A stretch of DNA of 64,000 nucleotides from Thomasclavelia sp. (GCA_028749475.1 JAQVWN010000002.1:1-64000); one strand, 5' to 3'. Shown: positions 1-9,721, counted from the stretch's first letter. A program made the numbers and translations. Notes: generated by a model not told the origin, from the sequence alone.

Positions 1-323
1 ATGTCATCTTATGTGAAAGAGGAGTAAGAACATTTGAATCATATACTAGAAATACATTAGACTTACAAGCAATCCCAGTAATAAAAAGATTAACGCATTT
101 ACCAATCATTATTGATCCATCTCATGCCGGAGGAAAATGGTGGTTAGTAGAACCAATGGCAAAAGCAGCAGTGGCAGCCGGAGCTGATGGATTAATGATA
201 GAAGTTCATAATAATCCTGAAAAAGCCTTATGTGATGGACCACAATCATTAAAACCAGAAAAATATGAAGAATTAATTGAAGAATTAAAAGATATCGCTA
301 AAATAGTAGGTAAAGAAATTTAA
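1..323 (+). CDS. aroF: 3-deoxy-7-phosphoheptulonate (DAHP) synthase, C-terminal part only
   Basis: The reading frame is open from base 3 to the TAA at 321-323; the 5' part lies outside the window. DAHP synthase condenses phosphoenolpyruvate and erythrose 4-phosphate, the first step of the shikimate pathway. The visible roughly 106 residues carry family landmarks of the type I beta / KDSA-like class: [36 protein letters not shown] and DGPQSL, matching the last strands and helices of the TIM barrel with the metal-binding His of the DPSHA loop. It ends 10 bases before aroB, with the aroB ribosome site starting at its stop codon, so it leads this aro operon segment. The symbol follows Bacillota usage; any N-terminal regulatory domain cannot be seen. 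Confidence 0.93.
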   Translation, partial: VILCERGVRTFESYTRNTLDLQAIPVIKRLTHLPIIIDPSHAGGKWWLVEPMAKAAVAAGADGLMIEVHNNPEKALCDGPQSLKPEKYEELIEELKDIAKIVGKEI

Positions 324-333
324 GGAGAAAACT

Positions 334-1392
334 ATGGAATTGATGGTAAATTTAGGTAAAGACTCATATCCTATCTATATTCAAAAAGGTATTTTAAAAA
401 AAGCTAATGAAATAATTAAAGAAATATATCAAGGAAAAAAGATATTAATTGTTTCTGATGATAATGTCTATGGATATTATGGAGATGACTTAACTCGTGT
501 ATTAGAAGCAGACTTTGAAGTAGCACACTTTATTGTCCCTCATGGGGAAGCGTCTAAAAGCTTTGATACATTACCATCTATTTATAGTGCCTGTCTCGAC
601 TTCCATCTTACTCGTACTGATATGATTATTGCGCTTGGAGGAGGAGTTATTGGTGATATGGCTGGTTTCGTTGCTAGTTCATATCTAAGAGGAGTAAAAT
701 TAGTTCAAATTCCAACTTCTTTACTTAGTCAAGTGGATTCATCAGTAGGAGGAAAAGTGGCTGTTGATTTACCGCAGGGAAAGAACCTTGTTGGAGCTTT
801 CTATCATCCTAAAATGGTTTTAATTGATAGTAATACTTTAAAAACTCTTCCTCAAGAATTCCTTGAAGATGGAATGGGAGAAGTAATAAAATACGGCTGT
901 ATTAAAGATAAAGCCTTATTTGATAAATTAAACTCAATGCAAGGCTATGAAGATTTACTTAATGATATTGATAACATCATCTATACATGTGTTGACATTA
1001 AAAGAGATGTTGTTGAAAAAGATCTATATGATTTTGGAGATAGACTTTGTCTCAATTTTGGACATACTATTGCTCACGCTGTCGAACAGTATTACCATTA
1101 TGAGAAGTACTCTCACGGACAAGCAGTAGCCATTGGTATGGTCCAAATTACTTTAATTAGTCAGTCTTTAGGTCTTACTAAAGAAGGTACGGCTTCATTA
1201 ATAGAAAACCTATTGAAGAAATACAATCTTCCAGTATCTTCTTTACTACCATCTAAAGATTTAGTATCAGCTATATCTTTAGATAAGAAAAACATTAATT
1301 CATCTTTATCACTAGTATTATTAAAGGAGATAGGTGAATATTTTATCTATCAATCTGATAGTTCATTTATTTTAAAAAAGGAAATTGTTTAG
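334..1392 (+). CDS. aroB: 3-dehydroquinate synthase
   Basis: Cyclises DAHP to 3-dehydroquinate, second step of the shikimate pathway, in the cytoplasm with NAD and a divalent metal. The 352-residue product has the normal family length. The NAD-binding glycine loop GGGVIGD is at about residues 102-108, followed by the substrate segment with IPTSLLSQVDSSVGGK. The metal-ligand region is represented by GMGEVIKYG and later by NFGHTIAHA and SHGQAVAIGM. ATG 334 follows an AAGGAG site that begins at the stop of the preceding gene. The stop TAG directly abuts the ATG of aroA (no spacer), so the genes are almost certainly co-translated. Confidence 0.96.
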   Translation: MELMVNLGKDSYPIYIQKGILKKANEIIKEIYQGKKILIVSDDNVYGYYGDDLTRVLEADFEVAHFIVPHGEASKSFDTLPSIYSACLDFHLTRTDMIIALGGGVIGDMAGFVASSYLRGVKLVQIPTSLLSQVDSSVGGKVAVDLPQGKNLVGAFYHPKMVLIDSNTLKTLPQEFLEDGMGEVIKYGCIKDKALFDKLNSMQGYEDLLNDIDNIIYTCVDIKRDVVEKDLYDFGDRLCLNFGHTIAHAVEQYYHYEKYSHGQAVAIGMVQITLISQSLGLTKEGTASLIENLLKKYNLPVSSLLPSKDLVSAISLDKKNINSSLSLVLLKEIGEYFIYQSDSSFILKKEIV

Positions 1393-2673
1393 ATGACAAG
1401 AATTAAAATAACGCCAACTAAATTAAAAGGAACAGTAACTGTTCCACCATCAAAATCACTTGCTCATAGGGCAATAATTTGTGCTTCACTAGCTAAAGGA
1501 AAATCACATATTGATAATATTGAATATTCCCAAGATATTTTAGCTACTATTGATGCCATGAAAGCCCTTGGTACAAGTATTATTAAAGGCGATAACTATT
1601 TAGATATTGATGGATCAACTACATATACCAAAGATAAAATAGAAATTGATTGTAAAGAGTCAGGTTCAACCTTGAGATTTATGATACCAATTTCATTAGT
1701 AAAGAAAAATATGATTCATTATATTGGTGAAGGTAATTTAGGTAAAAGACCATTAGATACCTATTTTGATATCTTTGATAACCAAGGAATTGAATATATC
1801 AGAAAAGAAGATATTTTAGATATGTATATTATTGGTAATTTGAAAGAAGACACTTTTAAAATACCTGGTGATATATCATCTCAATTTATTACTGGTTTAT
1901 TATTTGCTTTACCATTACTTGAAAAAGATTCGAAAATAATTATTACATCTACCTTAGAATCTAAAGGATATATTGATTTAACTTTAGATATGCTTCGATT
2001 ATATGGCATTGAAATCATTAATAAAGATTATCAAGAATTTATTATTAAAGGATCTCAAGAATATAAACCACAAGATTACCGCGTAGAGGCTGACTTTTCT
2101 CAAGCTGCCTTCTACTTAGTAGCGGGAGCTATTGGAAATGATATTACATTAACAGATTTAAATCTGAATTCTCTACAAGGAGATAAAGAAATTATATCTA
2201 TCTTAAAAAGAATGGGGGCTTCAATCCAAACTAATAGCATCGGGGTAAAAATGATAGCAACTAGTTTAAACCAAGTCGATGTTGATGCTAGTCAATGCCC
2301 TGACGTTATTCCAGTAGCTAGTGTTGCTTTAGCTTTAGCCAAAGGAACAAGTAAAGTCTTTAATGCTAGAAGGCTTAGAATTAAAGAATGTGATCGATTA
2401 AGTGCAGTAGTTAAAGAACTAAATAAACTAGGTGTTAAAGCCAGTGAAGGACAAGATAGTTTTACTATTGAAGGGACTAATAGGTTTAATGGCAGTGAGG
2501 CTTGCAGTTATGATGATCATCGCATGGCGATGATGCTGGCCATTGCTTCTTCAAGAAGTGATAGACCGATTTATATTGATAATAAGGAATGTGTTAAAAA
2601 ATCTTATCCATCTTTTTGGGAAGACTTTAAAAAATTAGGAGGAAAATTTGATGAGTGCAACATACAAAAATAA
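1393..2673 (+). CDS. aroA: 3-phosphoshikimate 1-carboxyvinyltransferase (EPSP synthase)
   Basis: Transfers enolpyruvyl from PEP to shikimate 3-phosphate. The 426-residue protein has the two-domain EPSP fold. The substrate-binding PPSKSLAHRA motif is at about residues 18-27, the GSTLRFM segment follows, then ADFSQAAFYL, the RIKECDRL motif and the C-terminal DDHRMAMM motif. Length is usual for Bacillota. ATG follows the aroB stop without a gap, and its last 23 bases overlap the start of aroC, which is read in another frame. No internal promoter is visible, so it depends on the operon transcript. Confidence 0.96.
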   Translation: MTRIKITPTKLKGTVTVPPSKSLAHRAIICASLAKGKSHIDNIEYSQDILATIDAMKALGTSIIKGDNYLDIDGSTTYTKDKIEIDCKESGSTLRFMIPISLVKKNMIHYIGEGNLGKRPLDTYFDIFDNQGIEYIRKEDILDMYIIGNLKEDTFKIPGDISSQFITGLLFALPLLEKDSKIIITSTLESKGYIDLTLDMLRLYGIEIINKDYQEFIIKGSQEYKPQDYRVEADFSQAAFYLVAGAIGNDITLTDLNLNSLQGDKEIISILKRMGASIQTNSIGVKMIATSLNQVDVDASQCPDVIPVASVALALAKGTSKVFNARRLRIKECDRLSAVVKELNKLGVKASEGQDSFTIEGTNRFNGSEACSYDDHRMAMMLAIASSRSDRPIYIDNKECVKKSYPSFWEDFKKLGGKFDECNIQK

Positions 2674-3718
2674 TATTGAACTTACAATCTTTGGTGAATC
2701 TCATGGTAAAGCTATTGGTATTACCATTGGGAATCTTCCTAGTGGTATAAAGTTAGACCAAGAATTAATAAAAAAAGATATGGCTAAAAGAGCCCCTGGT
2801 AATGATAAAATGTCTACTGCTCGTAAAGAAAAAGATGAAGTAGAAATCATTAGTGGAATTGAAGATGGTATTACTACTGGAGCACCCTTAACTGGTCTTA
2901 TTTATAACTCTGATCAACATTCAAAAGATTATAGTGTTTTAAAAGAAAATATGCGTCCTGGACATTCTGATTATCCGGCCTATGTGAAATATCATGGATT
3001 TAATGATGTTAGGGGAGGCGGACATTTTTCAGGAAGAATTACAGCACCTATTGTCTTTGCAGGAGCCATTGCTAAACAAATTCTTTTACAACAAGGAATT
3101 AAAATTGCTTCTCATATTAGTAGCATCAAAAATATTGAAGATGAAAAATTTGGAGTCGATATTCCAAGTGACTTAATAGAAAAACTAAATAAAGAAAGTC
3201 GACCAACAATCAATCCTAGTATTTTGGAAAAGATGAAAGAGTTAATTGAAGAAACTCGAATGAATCAAGATAGTGTTGGCGGTAGTATAGAATGCGCTAT
3301 TGTGGGAGTAAAACCAGGTATTGGAGATCCTTTCTTTGATTCAATTGAATCTCATTTATCTTCATTATTATTTAGCATTCCAGCAGTAAAATCTGTATCT
3401 TTTGGTAATAAAGATATTGATAAATTATATGGTAGTGAAGCTAATGATGCATATTACTATGAAGATGATGAAGTTAAAACTTCATCTAATAATAATGGTG
3501 GTATTACTGGCGGAATTAGTAATGGAATGCCAATAGTATTTAGCGTAAGTATTAAACCAACCCCATCAATTTCTAAATCTCAAGAAACTATAAATGTCAA
3601 AGAAAGAAAGAATACAACTTTACAAATAAAAGGAAGACATGATCCTTGCATAGTACCAAGAGCAACAGTCGTAGTAGAAGCAATGGCCGCTTTATGTATT
3701 CTAGATTTTATGAGGTAA
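2651..3718 (+). CDS. aroC: chorismate synthase
   Basis: FMN-dependent trans-elimination of phosphate from EPSP to give chorismate. I place the start at ATG 2651, which has GGAGGAAAA at 2639-2647 upstream; an in-frame TTG at 2648 is an unlikely alternative. The 355-residue product shows GESHGKAIG near the N-terminus, RPGHSDYP, RGGGHFSGR, the NQDSVGG stretch and GRHDPC near the C-terminus, all chorismate synthase signatures. The start lies 23 bases inside the end of aroA, and pheA follows after 3 bases, its GAGGT ribosome site merging with the aroC stop. Confidence 0.96.
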   Translation: MSATYKNNIELTIFGESHGKAIGITIGNLPSGIKLDQELIKKDMAKRAPGNDKMSTARKEKDEVEIISGIEDGITTGAPLTGLIYNSDQHSKDYSVLKENMRPGHSDYPAYVKYHGFNDVRGGGHFSGRITAPIVFAGAIAKQILLQQGIKIASHISSIKNIEDEKFGVDIPSDLIEKLNKESRPTINPSILEKMKELIEETRMNQDSVGGSIECAIVGVKPGIGDPFFDSIESHLSSLLFSIPAVKSVSFGNKDIDKLYGSEANDAYYYEDDEVKTSSNNNGGITGGISNGMPIVFSVSIKPTPSISKSQETINVKERKNTTLQIKGRHDPCIVPRATVVVEAMAALCILDFMR

Positions 3719-3721
3719 CCA

Positions 3722-4852
3722 ATGAAAACATTAGAAGAATGTCGAAAAGAAATAGATGAAATTGATGAAAAGATAATGGACTTATTTGAACAAAGAATGG
3801 GTGTATCAAAAGATGTAGTTTTGTATAAGACTAAAAATAATTTAGAAATATTCCAATCTGATAGAGAAAAAAATATTCTAGAAAAGAATGTTAAAAGGCT
3901 TAAAAATAAAGAATATAGTAAATATGCTATCAGTTTTATGCAAAATATGATGAATATTTCTAAATCTTATCAAGCAACATTTCTTACTAACACCAATGTC
4001 TTTAAAACATCAACTCATAAAACAACTAATATTACTGTTGGTTATCAAGGAGTTGAAGGAGCTTTTTCTTATCAAGCAATGAAAAGTTATTTTAAGGATG
4101 TTAAAAGTAATAACTATAATACTTTTGAAGATGTTTTTATCGCTCTTAAAAATAAAGAAATTGACTATGGTATTTTACCTCTTGAAAACTCATCAACAGG
4201 AGCCATTAATGATAATTATGATTTAGTTAGAAACTATGGCTTGTATATTGTTGGAGAATACTCTTTATCAGTATCTCAAAACCTATTAGGAATTAAGGGA
4301 AGTAAGATTGAAGATATAACTGATATCTACTCTCATCCTCAAGGAATATTTCAATGTAGTAATTTCTTATCAAAGTATCCAAGTATTAAAACACATGAAT
4401 ATAGTAATACAGCAGCTAGTGCTAAAAAAATCTGTGAGTTAAATGATAAAACCAAAGGGGCAATTGCTTCAAAAGAAGCTGCTAGATTATATGATTTAGA
4501 TATCTTAAAAGAAGATATTCATAATGATAATACTAATCATACTCGTTTTATTGTGGTTGGAAGAGACTTAGAAGATGATCAGAGTTGTAATTGTTGCAGC
4601 ATTGTATTTACTTTAAAACATGAAGCTGGAGCTTTAGCTGGAATCTTACAAACTATTAAAGACCATGAAATTAATTTATCAAGAATAGAATCTAGACCAA
4701 TTCCTCATAAGAACTGGGAATATTATTTCTATATTGACTTAGAAGGTAGTATCCATAATTCTAATGTTATAACTGCCTATCAACAACTTAAAGCTAATGC
4801 TTTAACTATTAAAGTAATTGGTAACTATAAACAAGCTGAGGGCAAAGAATGA
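3722..4852 (+). CDS. pheA: bifunctional chorismate mutase / prephenate dehydratase
   Basis: Makes phenylpyruvate from chorismate in two steps. The domain order over 376 residues is an AroQ-type helical chorismate mutase (about 1-95, with ECRKEIDEIDEKI and ELFEQR-like helix 1 and KDVVLYK), prephenate dehydratase (about 103-285, with GYQGVEGAFSYQA, PLENSSTGAI and NHTRFIVVG), and a C-terminal ACT domain (about 290-370, with KHEAGALAGIL and SRIESRP) that normally gives phenylalanine feedback inhibition. Such P-protein fusions occur in enterobacteria and several Bacillota, while Bacillus keeps the domains separate. The last four bases (ATGA) are shared with aroK. Confidence 0.94.
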   Translation: MKTLEECRKEIDEIDEKIMDLFEQRMGVSKDVVLYKTKNNLEIFQSDREKNILEKNVKRLKNKEYSKYAISFMQNMMNISKSYQATFLTNTNVFKTSTHKTTNITVGYQGVEGAFSYQAMKSYFKDVKSNNYNTFEDVFIALKNKEIDYGILPLENSSTGAINDNYDLVRNYGLYIVGEYSLSVSQNLLGIKGSKIEDITDIYSHPQGIFQCSNFLSKYPSIKTHEYSNTAASAKKICELNDKTKGAIASKEAARLYDLDILKEDIHNDNTNHTRFIVVGRDLEDDQSCNCCSIVFTLKHEAGALAGILQTIKDHEINLSRIESRPIPHKNWEYYFYIDLEGSIHNSNVITAYQQLKANALTIKVIGNYKQAEGKE

Positions 4853-5343
4853 AAAATATTGTGTTAATAGGGCTAATGGGCTGTGGAAAAACTACTATCG
4901 CTTCATTACTTTCGAAAGAATTGAATCTGCCATTGATAGATATGGATAATTATATTGAAAAAATAAATAATGAAAAAATATCTGATATCTTCAAAACAAA
5001 AGGAGAAAAGTACTTTCGAGATGAAGAAACAAAGGCTTGTAAAGAAATTGGAAAATTAGATAGTTATATCATTTCTACTGGGGGAGGAGTTCCTCTAAGA
5101 AAAGAAAATATCGATTATTTAAAGAATAATAGTATTATCATTTATATTAATCGACCTGTTGAAAATATTTTAAATGATGTAACGATTAATGATCGTCCAC
5201 TTCTTAGCGATGGGGCTAGTAAATTATATGACTTATATACTATTCGTAATCCAATATATAAGGATGCTTGTAACATTGAAATACTAAACGATAGTTCATT
5301 GCAAGATATAGTAAAGAAAATAAAAGAAATAGACCTAAAATGA
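4849..5343 (+). CDS. aroK: shikimate kinase
   Basis: Phosphorylates shikimate at O3 with ATP. At 164 residues it has the normal size of this single-domain P-loop kinase. Walker A is GLMGCGKT at residues 8-15. The shikimate-binding acidic residues lie in the DMDNYIE region, the FRDEE motif follows, and STGGG is the third motif. The ATG overlaps the pheA stop (ATGA), so translation is coupled. It closes the visible aro operon; aroD and aroE are not in the window. Its TGA stop sits inside a possible weak terminator hairpin. Confidence 0.94.
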   Translation: MKNIVLIGLMGCGKTTIASLLSKELNLPLIDMDNYIEKINNEKISDIFKTKGEKYFRDEETKACKEIGKLDSYIISTGGGVPLRKENIDYLKNNSIIIYINRPVENILNDVTINDRPLLSDGASKLYDLYTIRNPIYKDACNIEILNDSSLQDIVKKIKEIDLK

Positions 5344-5372
5344 TTAGAAATCATTTAACTATTTCTTTTTTT
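5338..5372 (+). terminator. possible rho-independent terminator after aroK
   Basis: AAATGATT and AATCATTT form an eight-pair stem around an AGA loop (5338-5356), followed after a short gap by a T-rich run. The stem is mostly A/T, so it would be weak. The aroK stop codon lies in the left arm. Confidence 0.4.
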
Positions 5373-5442
5373 GTACCAGGATAAATAAGAGTATTTAATC
5401 CTTTTACTAATAGTGTAATCATAACTAAACAATCCTTATTTA

Positions 5443-5451
5443 TGCTATAAT
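5443..5451 (+). promoter_or_regulatory. extended -10 promoter for the acetyltransferase-sbcDC unit
   Basis: TGCTATAAT is a perfect extended -10. No good -35 is seen at 16-18 bases. The expected transcription start falls at about base 5458, the A of the ATG of the next gene, implying little or no 5' leader. Confidence 0.65.
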
Positions 5452-5457
5452 TTTCAT

Positions 5458-5880
5458 ATGAAAAAAATTCACTTAAAACTATTACAATATCTTAATAAAG
5501 ATCTAGCACCAGGGTTTTCACCATACTATATTTACCTCATTTATCTTGGCAGTGAAGTAGTTGGAAAAATAGTCCTTAGAGAAGGAAGTTGTGAGGAAAG
5601 ATACTTTGATGGACATATAGGCTATAGTATTTACTATGAACATCGCGGACATAACTATGCTTATCTAGCCTGCTTAGAATTACTTAAAATAGCTAAAGAA
5701 AAAGGCTTTAAAGAACTTATAATTACTTGTTCACCAGGCAATATAGCTTCTTTAAAAACTATTGAAAAATTACCTAGTAGTTTTATTGAAAAGAAATCAA
5801 TTCCATCTCAGATTAAAAAATTATTCTTTGAAGATGAAAACGAAAAATTGATTTATAAAATCAAATTGGAGGACCTATGA
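5458..5880 (+). CDS. GNAT-family N-acetyltransferase
   Basis: A 140-residue single-domain GNAT protein, probably transferring acetyl from acetyl-CoA to an amine; the substrate cannot be read from sequence. The core shows a beta strand (VVGKIVLREG), the segment GHIGYSIYYEHRGHNYA, where RGHNYA is the acetyl-CoA pyrophosphate loop (R/Q-x-x-G-x-A type), then an LELLKIAKEKGFKELIITC helix-strand unit and a C-terminal strand. There is no Shine-Dalgarno upstream of ATG 5458 and the -10 box ends only six bases earlier, so translation may be leaderless; no other in-frame ATG exists. The stop overlaps the sbcD start (ATGA), so it is the first gene of the sbcDC unit. Confidence 0.8.
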   Translation: MKKIHLKLLQYLNKDLAPGFSPYYIYLIYLGSEVVGKIVLREGSCEERYFDGHIGYSIYYEHRGHNYAYLACLELLKIAKEKGFKELIITCSPGNIASLKTIEKLPSSFIEKKSIPSQIKKLFFEDENEKLIYKIKLEDL

Positions 5881-6995
5881 AATTCTTACATATATCAGAC
5901 ATTCATTTAAACAAAACGATATTTCAATATAATTTATTAGAAATCCAAAAAGATTTATTAGATCAAGTAATAGATTATATGAATTTAAACAAGATTGATA
6001 TTTTAGTAATGGCTGGTGATATCTACGATCGTTCAGTTCCAAGTGAAGAAGCTATAAGTGTTCTAGATGAATTTTTAAATAAATTAATTAATATATATCA
6101 TAAAAAAGTATTAATGATAGCTGGTAATCATGATTCAGCTACCAGACTTGCAATCAATAATACATTACTAGAAAAACAAGGCCTTACTATAGTTGGTAAA
6201 CCAACTAAAAAAATAAAAAAGGTTGTCATTGATAATGTAAATTTCTATTTAGTTCCATACATCACACCTAGTGATATAAAAGTATTATTCGATAATACAA
6301 ATATCAAAACATATGAAGAAGCTTTTAAATATTATTTAGACCAACAAGATATTGATTATAATCAAGATAATGTTTTAGTTGCTCATCAATTTTTTGGACC
6401 CAAAGATAGTATTACTAGAAGTGAATCAGAATCAGTTCTTTCAATTGGAGGAGTTGATAATATCGGAGCATATGTAATCGAGAACTTTACTTACTCTGCT
6501 TTAGGACATATTCATACTGCTCAAAAAGTTGGTAAGGATTATTGTCGTTATGCTGGTAGTTTAATGACATATGCTTTTGAAGATATTAACAAAAGTAATG
6601 GTATGGTAGAAGTTGAAATTAGTAATCATCAAGTATCATTTAAACAAATCTCCTTAAAACCTACAAAAGAATTGATAGTAATTGAAGATACTTTTGATAA
6701 TATTTTAAATAACACTAACCCTTCTAATGATTTAGTATCGATTAAGTTATTAGATGATTATATTATTCCCAATGTAAAAACAAGATTAAAAAAGAAGTAT
6801 CCTAATATTCTTCAAATACAATATCCTAACTATAATCGAACAATAACTAATAATAAAACTAGAGCAGAAAACGGATTTGAACATCTTTCCCCAGTTGAAT
6901 TAACTCAAGAGTTTTATTATAAAATGACTAATAAAAAAATGACAAAAGAAGAAATGAAGATTATTAACGACATATTTGGAGGTATTAAAAAATGA
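5877..6995 (+). CDS. sbcD: exonuclease SbcD (Mre11-like nuclease subunit)
   Basis: Metal-dependent phosphoesterase subunit of the SbcCD complex, which opens hairpins and trims blocked DNA ends. The 372-residue protein carries the calcineurin-like motifs in order: SDIHLNK (D8, H10), AGDIYDRSVPS (D48), GNHDS (N84, H85), the VAHQFFG region and GHIHTAQ. Its C-terminal half would hold the capping and SbcC-binding parts. GGAGGA lies just upstream of ATG 5877. It overlaps the acetyltransferase gene upstream and sbcC downstream by four bases each, so the three are co-translated. Confidence 0.95.
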   Translation: MKFLHISDIHLNKTIFQYNLLEIQKDLLDQVIDYMNLNKIDILVMAGDIYDRSVPSEEAISVLDEFLNKLINIYHKKVLMIAGNHDSATRLAINNTLLEKQGLTIVGKPTKKIKKVVIDNVNFYLVPYITPSDIKVLFDNTNIKTYEEAFKYYLDQQDIDYNQDNVLVAHQFFGPKDSITRSESESVLSIGGVDNIGAYVIENFTYSALGHIHTAQKVGKDYCRYAGSLMTYAFEDINKSNGMVEVEISNHQVSFKQISLKPTKELIVIEDTFDNILNNTNPSNDLVSIKLLDDYIIPNVKTRLKKKYPNILQIQYPNYNRTITNNKTRAENGFEHLSPVELTQEFYYKMTNKKMTKEEMKIINDIFGGIKK

Positions 6996-9721
6996 TTCCT
7001 AAAATATTAAGACTCCAAAATTTCGGACCATACTATAAAGAAACTACAATCGATTTTAGTACTTTCTATGACGATGGTTTATTTCTAATCTCGGGGGATA
7101 CTGGCTCAGGTAAAACAATGATATTTGATGCAATTAGTTATGCTTTATTTGGAGTTGCTAGCGGTAATATAAGGGCAGCTAAATCACTAAGATCAATTAA
7201 TGCTCAAAATAAAGATGAAACTATTGTGTCATTGGAGTTTATTGATAAAGGTCAAACTTATAAGGTTACTAGGACTATTAGCTTTACTACTCCTCGTAAA
7301 GAAGAAACAGTTCCAACATTAAAGAATGAAATAGAATTAGTGTTACCAAATAAAGAAGTAATATCTAAATCAACCTTAGCTAATGAAAAGATAGTAAATA
7401 TTTTAGGTATTGATGCTGATCAATTCAAACAAATCACAATGATTGCCCAAGGTGATTTTGCTGATTTTTTAAACAAAAGTTCATTGGACAAAGAATTAAT
7501 TCTTAGAACAATTTTTAATACGACTATATATAAAGATTTAGAAGAAGAATTAAAGAATAAACTTAATGTACTTCATACTAATACCAAAAACTATTTACAA
7601 AGAAAAGAAGAAATAATAAACTCAATTCCTTTTGAAGATAACTATGAAGACAATCTAAAAAAGGAAAAGAAAGAATTAGATAAGATAAAATCAGAGAGAA
7701 TTAAACTTGAAAACATTGATCGAAATATCGACAACATAATTAACTCTTATAATCGAATTGATAAAATAAATAATGGTATTAAAACATCAAATCTTAAATT
7801 AGAAGATTTAAAAAAGAAACATCTTCCAATTGAGACAGAGTTTAAGAGAAAACCTGAATTAGACAAACAAAGAAATAGTCTTATTAAAGTTCAGGAAAAC
7901 TTATCTGTAAAACTTAAAAAGTATCAATCATATATTAATGATAAATCAGCGTTTGATAATAATGTAAAAGATAAAAATGAATTAGAACAAAAAAACATTA
8001 AATTAAGTAAGGCCTTAGAGACAAAACAAAACTCTTTAAATAGAGATGAAAAAACCATCAAAGATGCTTCAATCAATTCTCAAAATAAAGAAACACTTAC
8101 TACTAGTCTTGATAACTTAAATAACATCTTAGAATCAGTTGATAAACTAACTGATAATAATGATAAGATTGCTATTAAAATGGACGATATTAGCGAAGTA
8201 GCTCAGTCATTAACAAATCATATTAATAATCATACTAAAAAAGTTCAAAACTTAGCTTATCTTCAAGGTCAATACGAATTAAATCAATATGGAATAATAG
8301 CCCAAAAACTGGAAGAGAATAAACCATGTCCTATTTGTGGTTCTACTAATCATCCATCTCCAGCTAGAATGAATACTGTTATCGATAAAAAGGAAATTGA
8401 TGAACTTGGGGAAGATATTAAAAACGATATAGCCTATAAAGCTGATTTAGAAAACAAACTTAATAATTTAAGAAATGACTTACAAGATTTACAAGCAAGT
8501 CAAATGGAATTAAAAAAAGAAATTAAGTTTGAGGGAGAAATTGAAAAGAATAATATTGCTCGATTTAGACGTGATATTAATTCCCAAATAAGTATTTTAA
8601 AACCACAATTAATAAAGATTAATGATGATAATGAATACGCTAATAAATTAAATAAAGATATCGAAATAAGAAAGAATACTATTAATAATCTAGGAAAAGA
8701 CATTGAAACTAATAATAAAGAACTATCTTCTTTAGATAAAAAGATAACTATTTTTAAAACTACTTATAAAGATATTAAAGAAAATGAAGTAAATGATTTA
8801 GAAAACAAAGATGCTAAAAACAATCGTAAAATTAAAGAAATTGAGACTAATATTGAAGAAATAACTGAGAATTATAATATTAGTTGTACTGCTATTTCTA
8901 ATGAAAAAACGGCGATAGAAACTCAAACGAATAATCTCTTAGAGGCTCAAAATGAATTGAAGAATTATCTTGATATTCTTAACTTAGAAGTTAAGAACTA
9001 TGATGAACTTGGAACTACAATTAAAGATGGAATTACGGCCAAAAAATTAAAGCAAGAATTAGAAGTTCTAATTAATAATACTTCTAAAGAATATGATCAA
9101 AGACTTGGAAGTTATACAACTAATAACAAACAAATAGTTGAATTAAAAGATTTAGAAAATAAATACTCTAAAGAAGAACAAAAACAAAAAATATATCAAA
9201 ACCTTACTGATGTTATTACTGGAAGTAATGATGATAAAATATCTCTAGAACGATATGTGTTAGCAGCCTATTTTGATGAAGTATTACTTTATGCAAATAA
9301 GATTTTAAAAGGACTTTCTAAAGATCGATATCAATTGATAAGAGAAAAAGACTATAAAGATCGAAGAGGCGGAAAAGGACTAGAGTTAGCGGTTATTGAT
9401 TTTGAAGATGGGGCTACTAGAAGTGTCTCTACTCTTTCGGGAGGAGAATCTTTCAAAGCATCACTTGCTTTAGCTTTAGGACTATCGACTATGGTTGAAC
9501 AATCTTCAGGTGGAGTAGAACTAGAAACATTATTTGTTGATGAAGGATTTGGCTCTTTAGATGATAAGTCATTAGATGAAGCTATTAACACCTTAGTATC
9601 TTTAAAAGAAGGTGGGAAATTAGTTGGAATTATTTCTCATGTATCAGAGCTTAAAAAACGAATTGATCGTCAAATAATAGTCTCTAAACATGATGCAAAA
9701 TCATCAATTGAGATAAAATAA
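6992..9721 (+). CDS. sbcC: exonuclease SbcC (Rad50-like SMC ATPase subunit)
   Basis: ATPase partner of SbcD in DNA end processing. The 909-residue protein has the SMC/Rad50 layout: Walker A GDTGSGKT at residues 35-42 and a Q-loop region, then about 250 residues of charged coiled coil. The zinc-hook CPIC is at 446-449, followed by the return coiled coil. The ABC signature LSGGES is near residue 815 and Walker B LFVDEGFGSLD near 845-855. Length is slightly below the E. coli protein, as usual in Bacillota. GGAGG precedes the ATG, which overlaps sbcD. No terminator with a T-run follows, so some read-through into the transporter gene is possible. Confidence 0.95.
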   Translation: MIPKILRLQNFGPYYKETTIDFSTFYDDGLFLISGDTGSGKTMIFDAISYALFGVASGNIRAAKSLRSINAQNKDETIVSLEFIDKGQTYKVTRTISFTTPRKEETVPTLKNEIELVLPNKEVISKSTLANEKIVNILGIDADQFKQITMIAQGDFADFLNKSSLDKELILRTIFNTTIYKDLEEELKNKLNVLHTNTKNYLQRKEEIINSIPFEDNYEDNLKKEKKELDKIKSERIKLENIDRNIDNIINSYNRIDKINNGIKTSNLKLEDLKKKHLPIETEFKRKPELDKQRNSLIKVQENLSVKLKKYQSYINDKSAFDNNVKDKNELEQKNIKLSKALETKQNSLNRDEKTIKDASINSQNKETLTTSLDNLNNILESVDKLTDNNDKIAIKMDDISEVAQSLTNHINNHTKKVQNLAYLQGQYELNQYGIIAQKLEENKPCPICGSTNHPSPARMNTVIDKKEIDELGEDIKNDIAYKADLENKLNNLRNDLQDLQASQMELKKEIKFEGEIEKNNIARFRRDINSQISILKPQLIKINDDNEYANKLNKDIEIRKNTINNLGKDIETNNKELSSLDKKITIFKTTYKDIKENEVNDLENKDAKNNRKIKEIETNIEEITENYNISCTAISNEKTAIETQTNNLLEAQNELKNYLDILNLEVKNYDELGTTIKDGITAKKLKQELEVLINNTSKEYDQRLGSYTTNNKQIVELKDLENKYSKEEQKQKIYQNLTDVITGSNDDKISLERYVLAAYFDEVLLYANKILKGLSKDRYQLIREKDYKDRRGGKGLELAVIDFEDGATRSVSTLSGGESFKASLALALGLSTMVEQSSGGVELETLFVDEGFGSLDDKSLDEAINTLVSLKEGGKLVGIISHVSELKKRIDRQIIVSKHDAKSSIEIK

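Noticed and set aside
9352-9591. 79-codon - strand reading frame inside sbcC
   Set aside because: It is the antisense shadow of the highly conserved SbcC ATPase region and has no ribosome site or recognisable domain.
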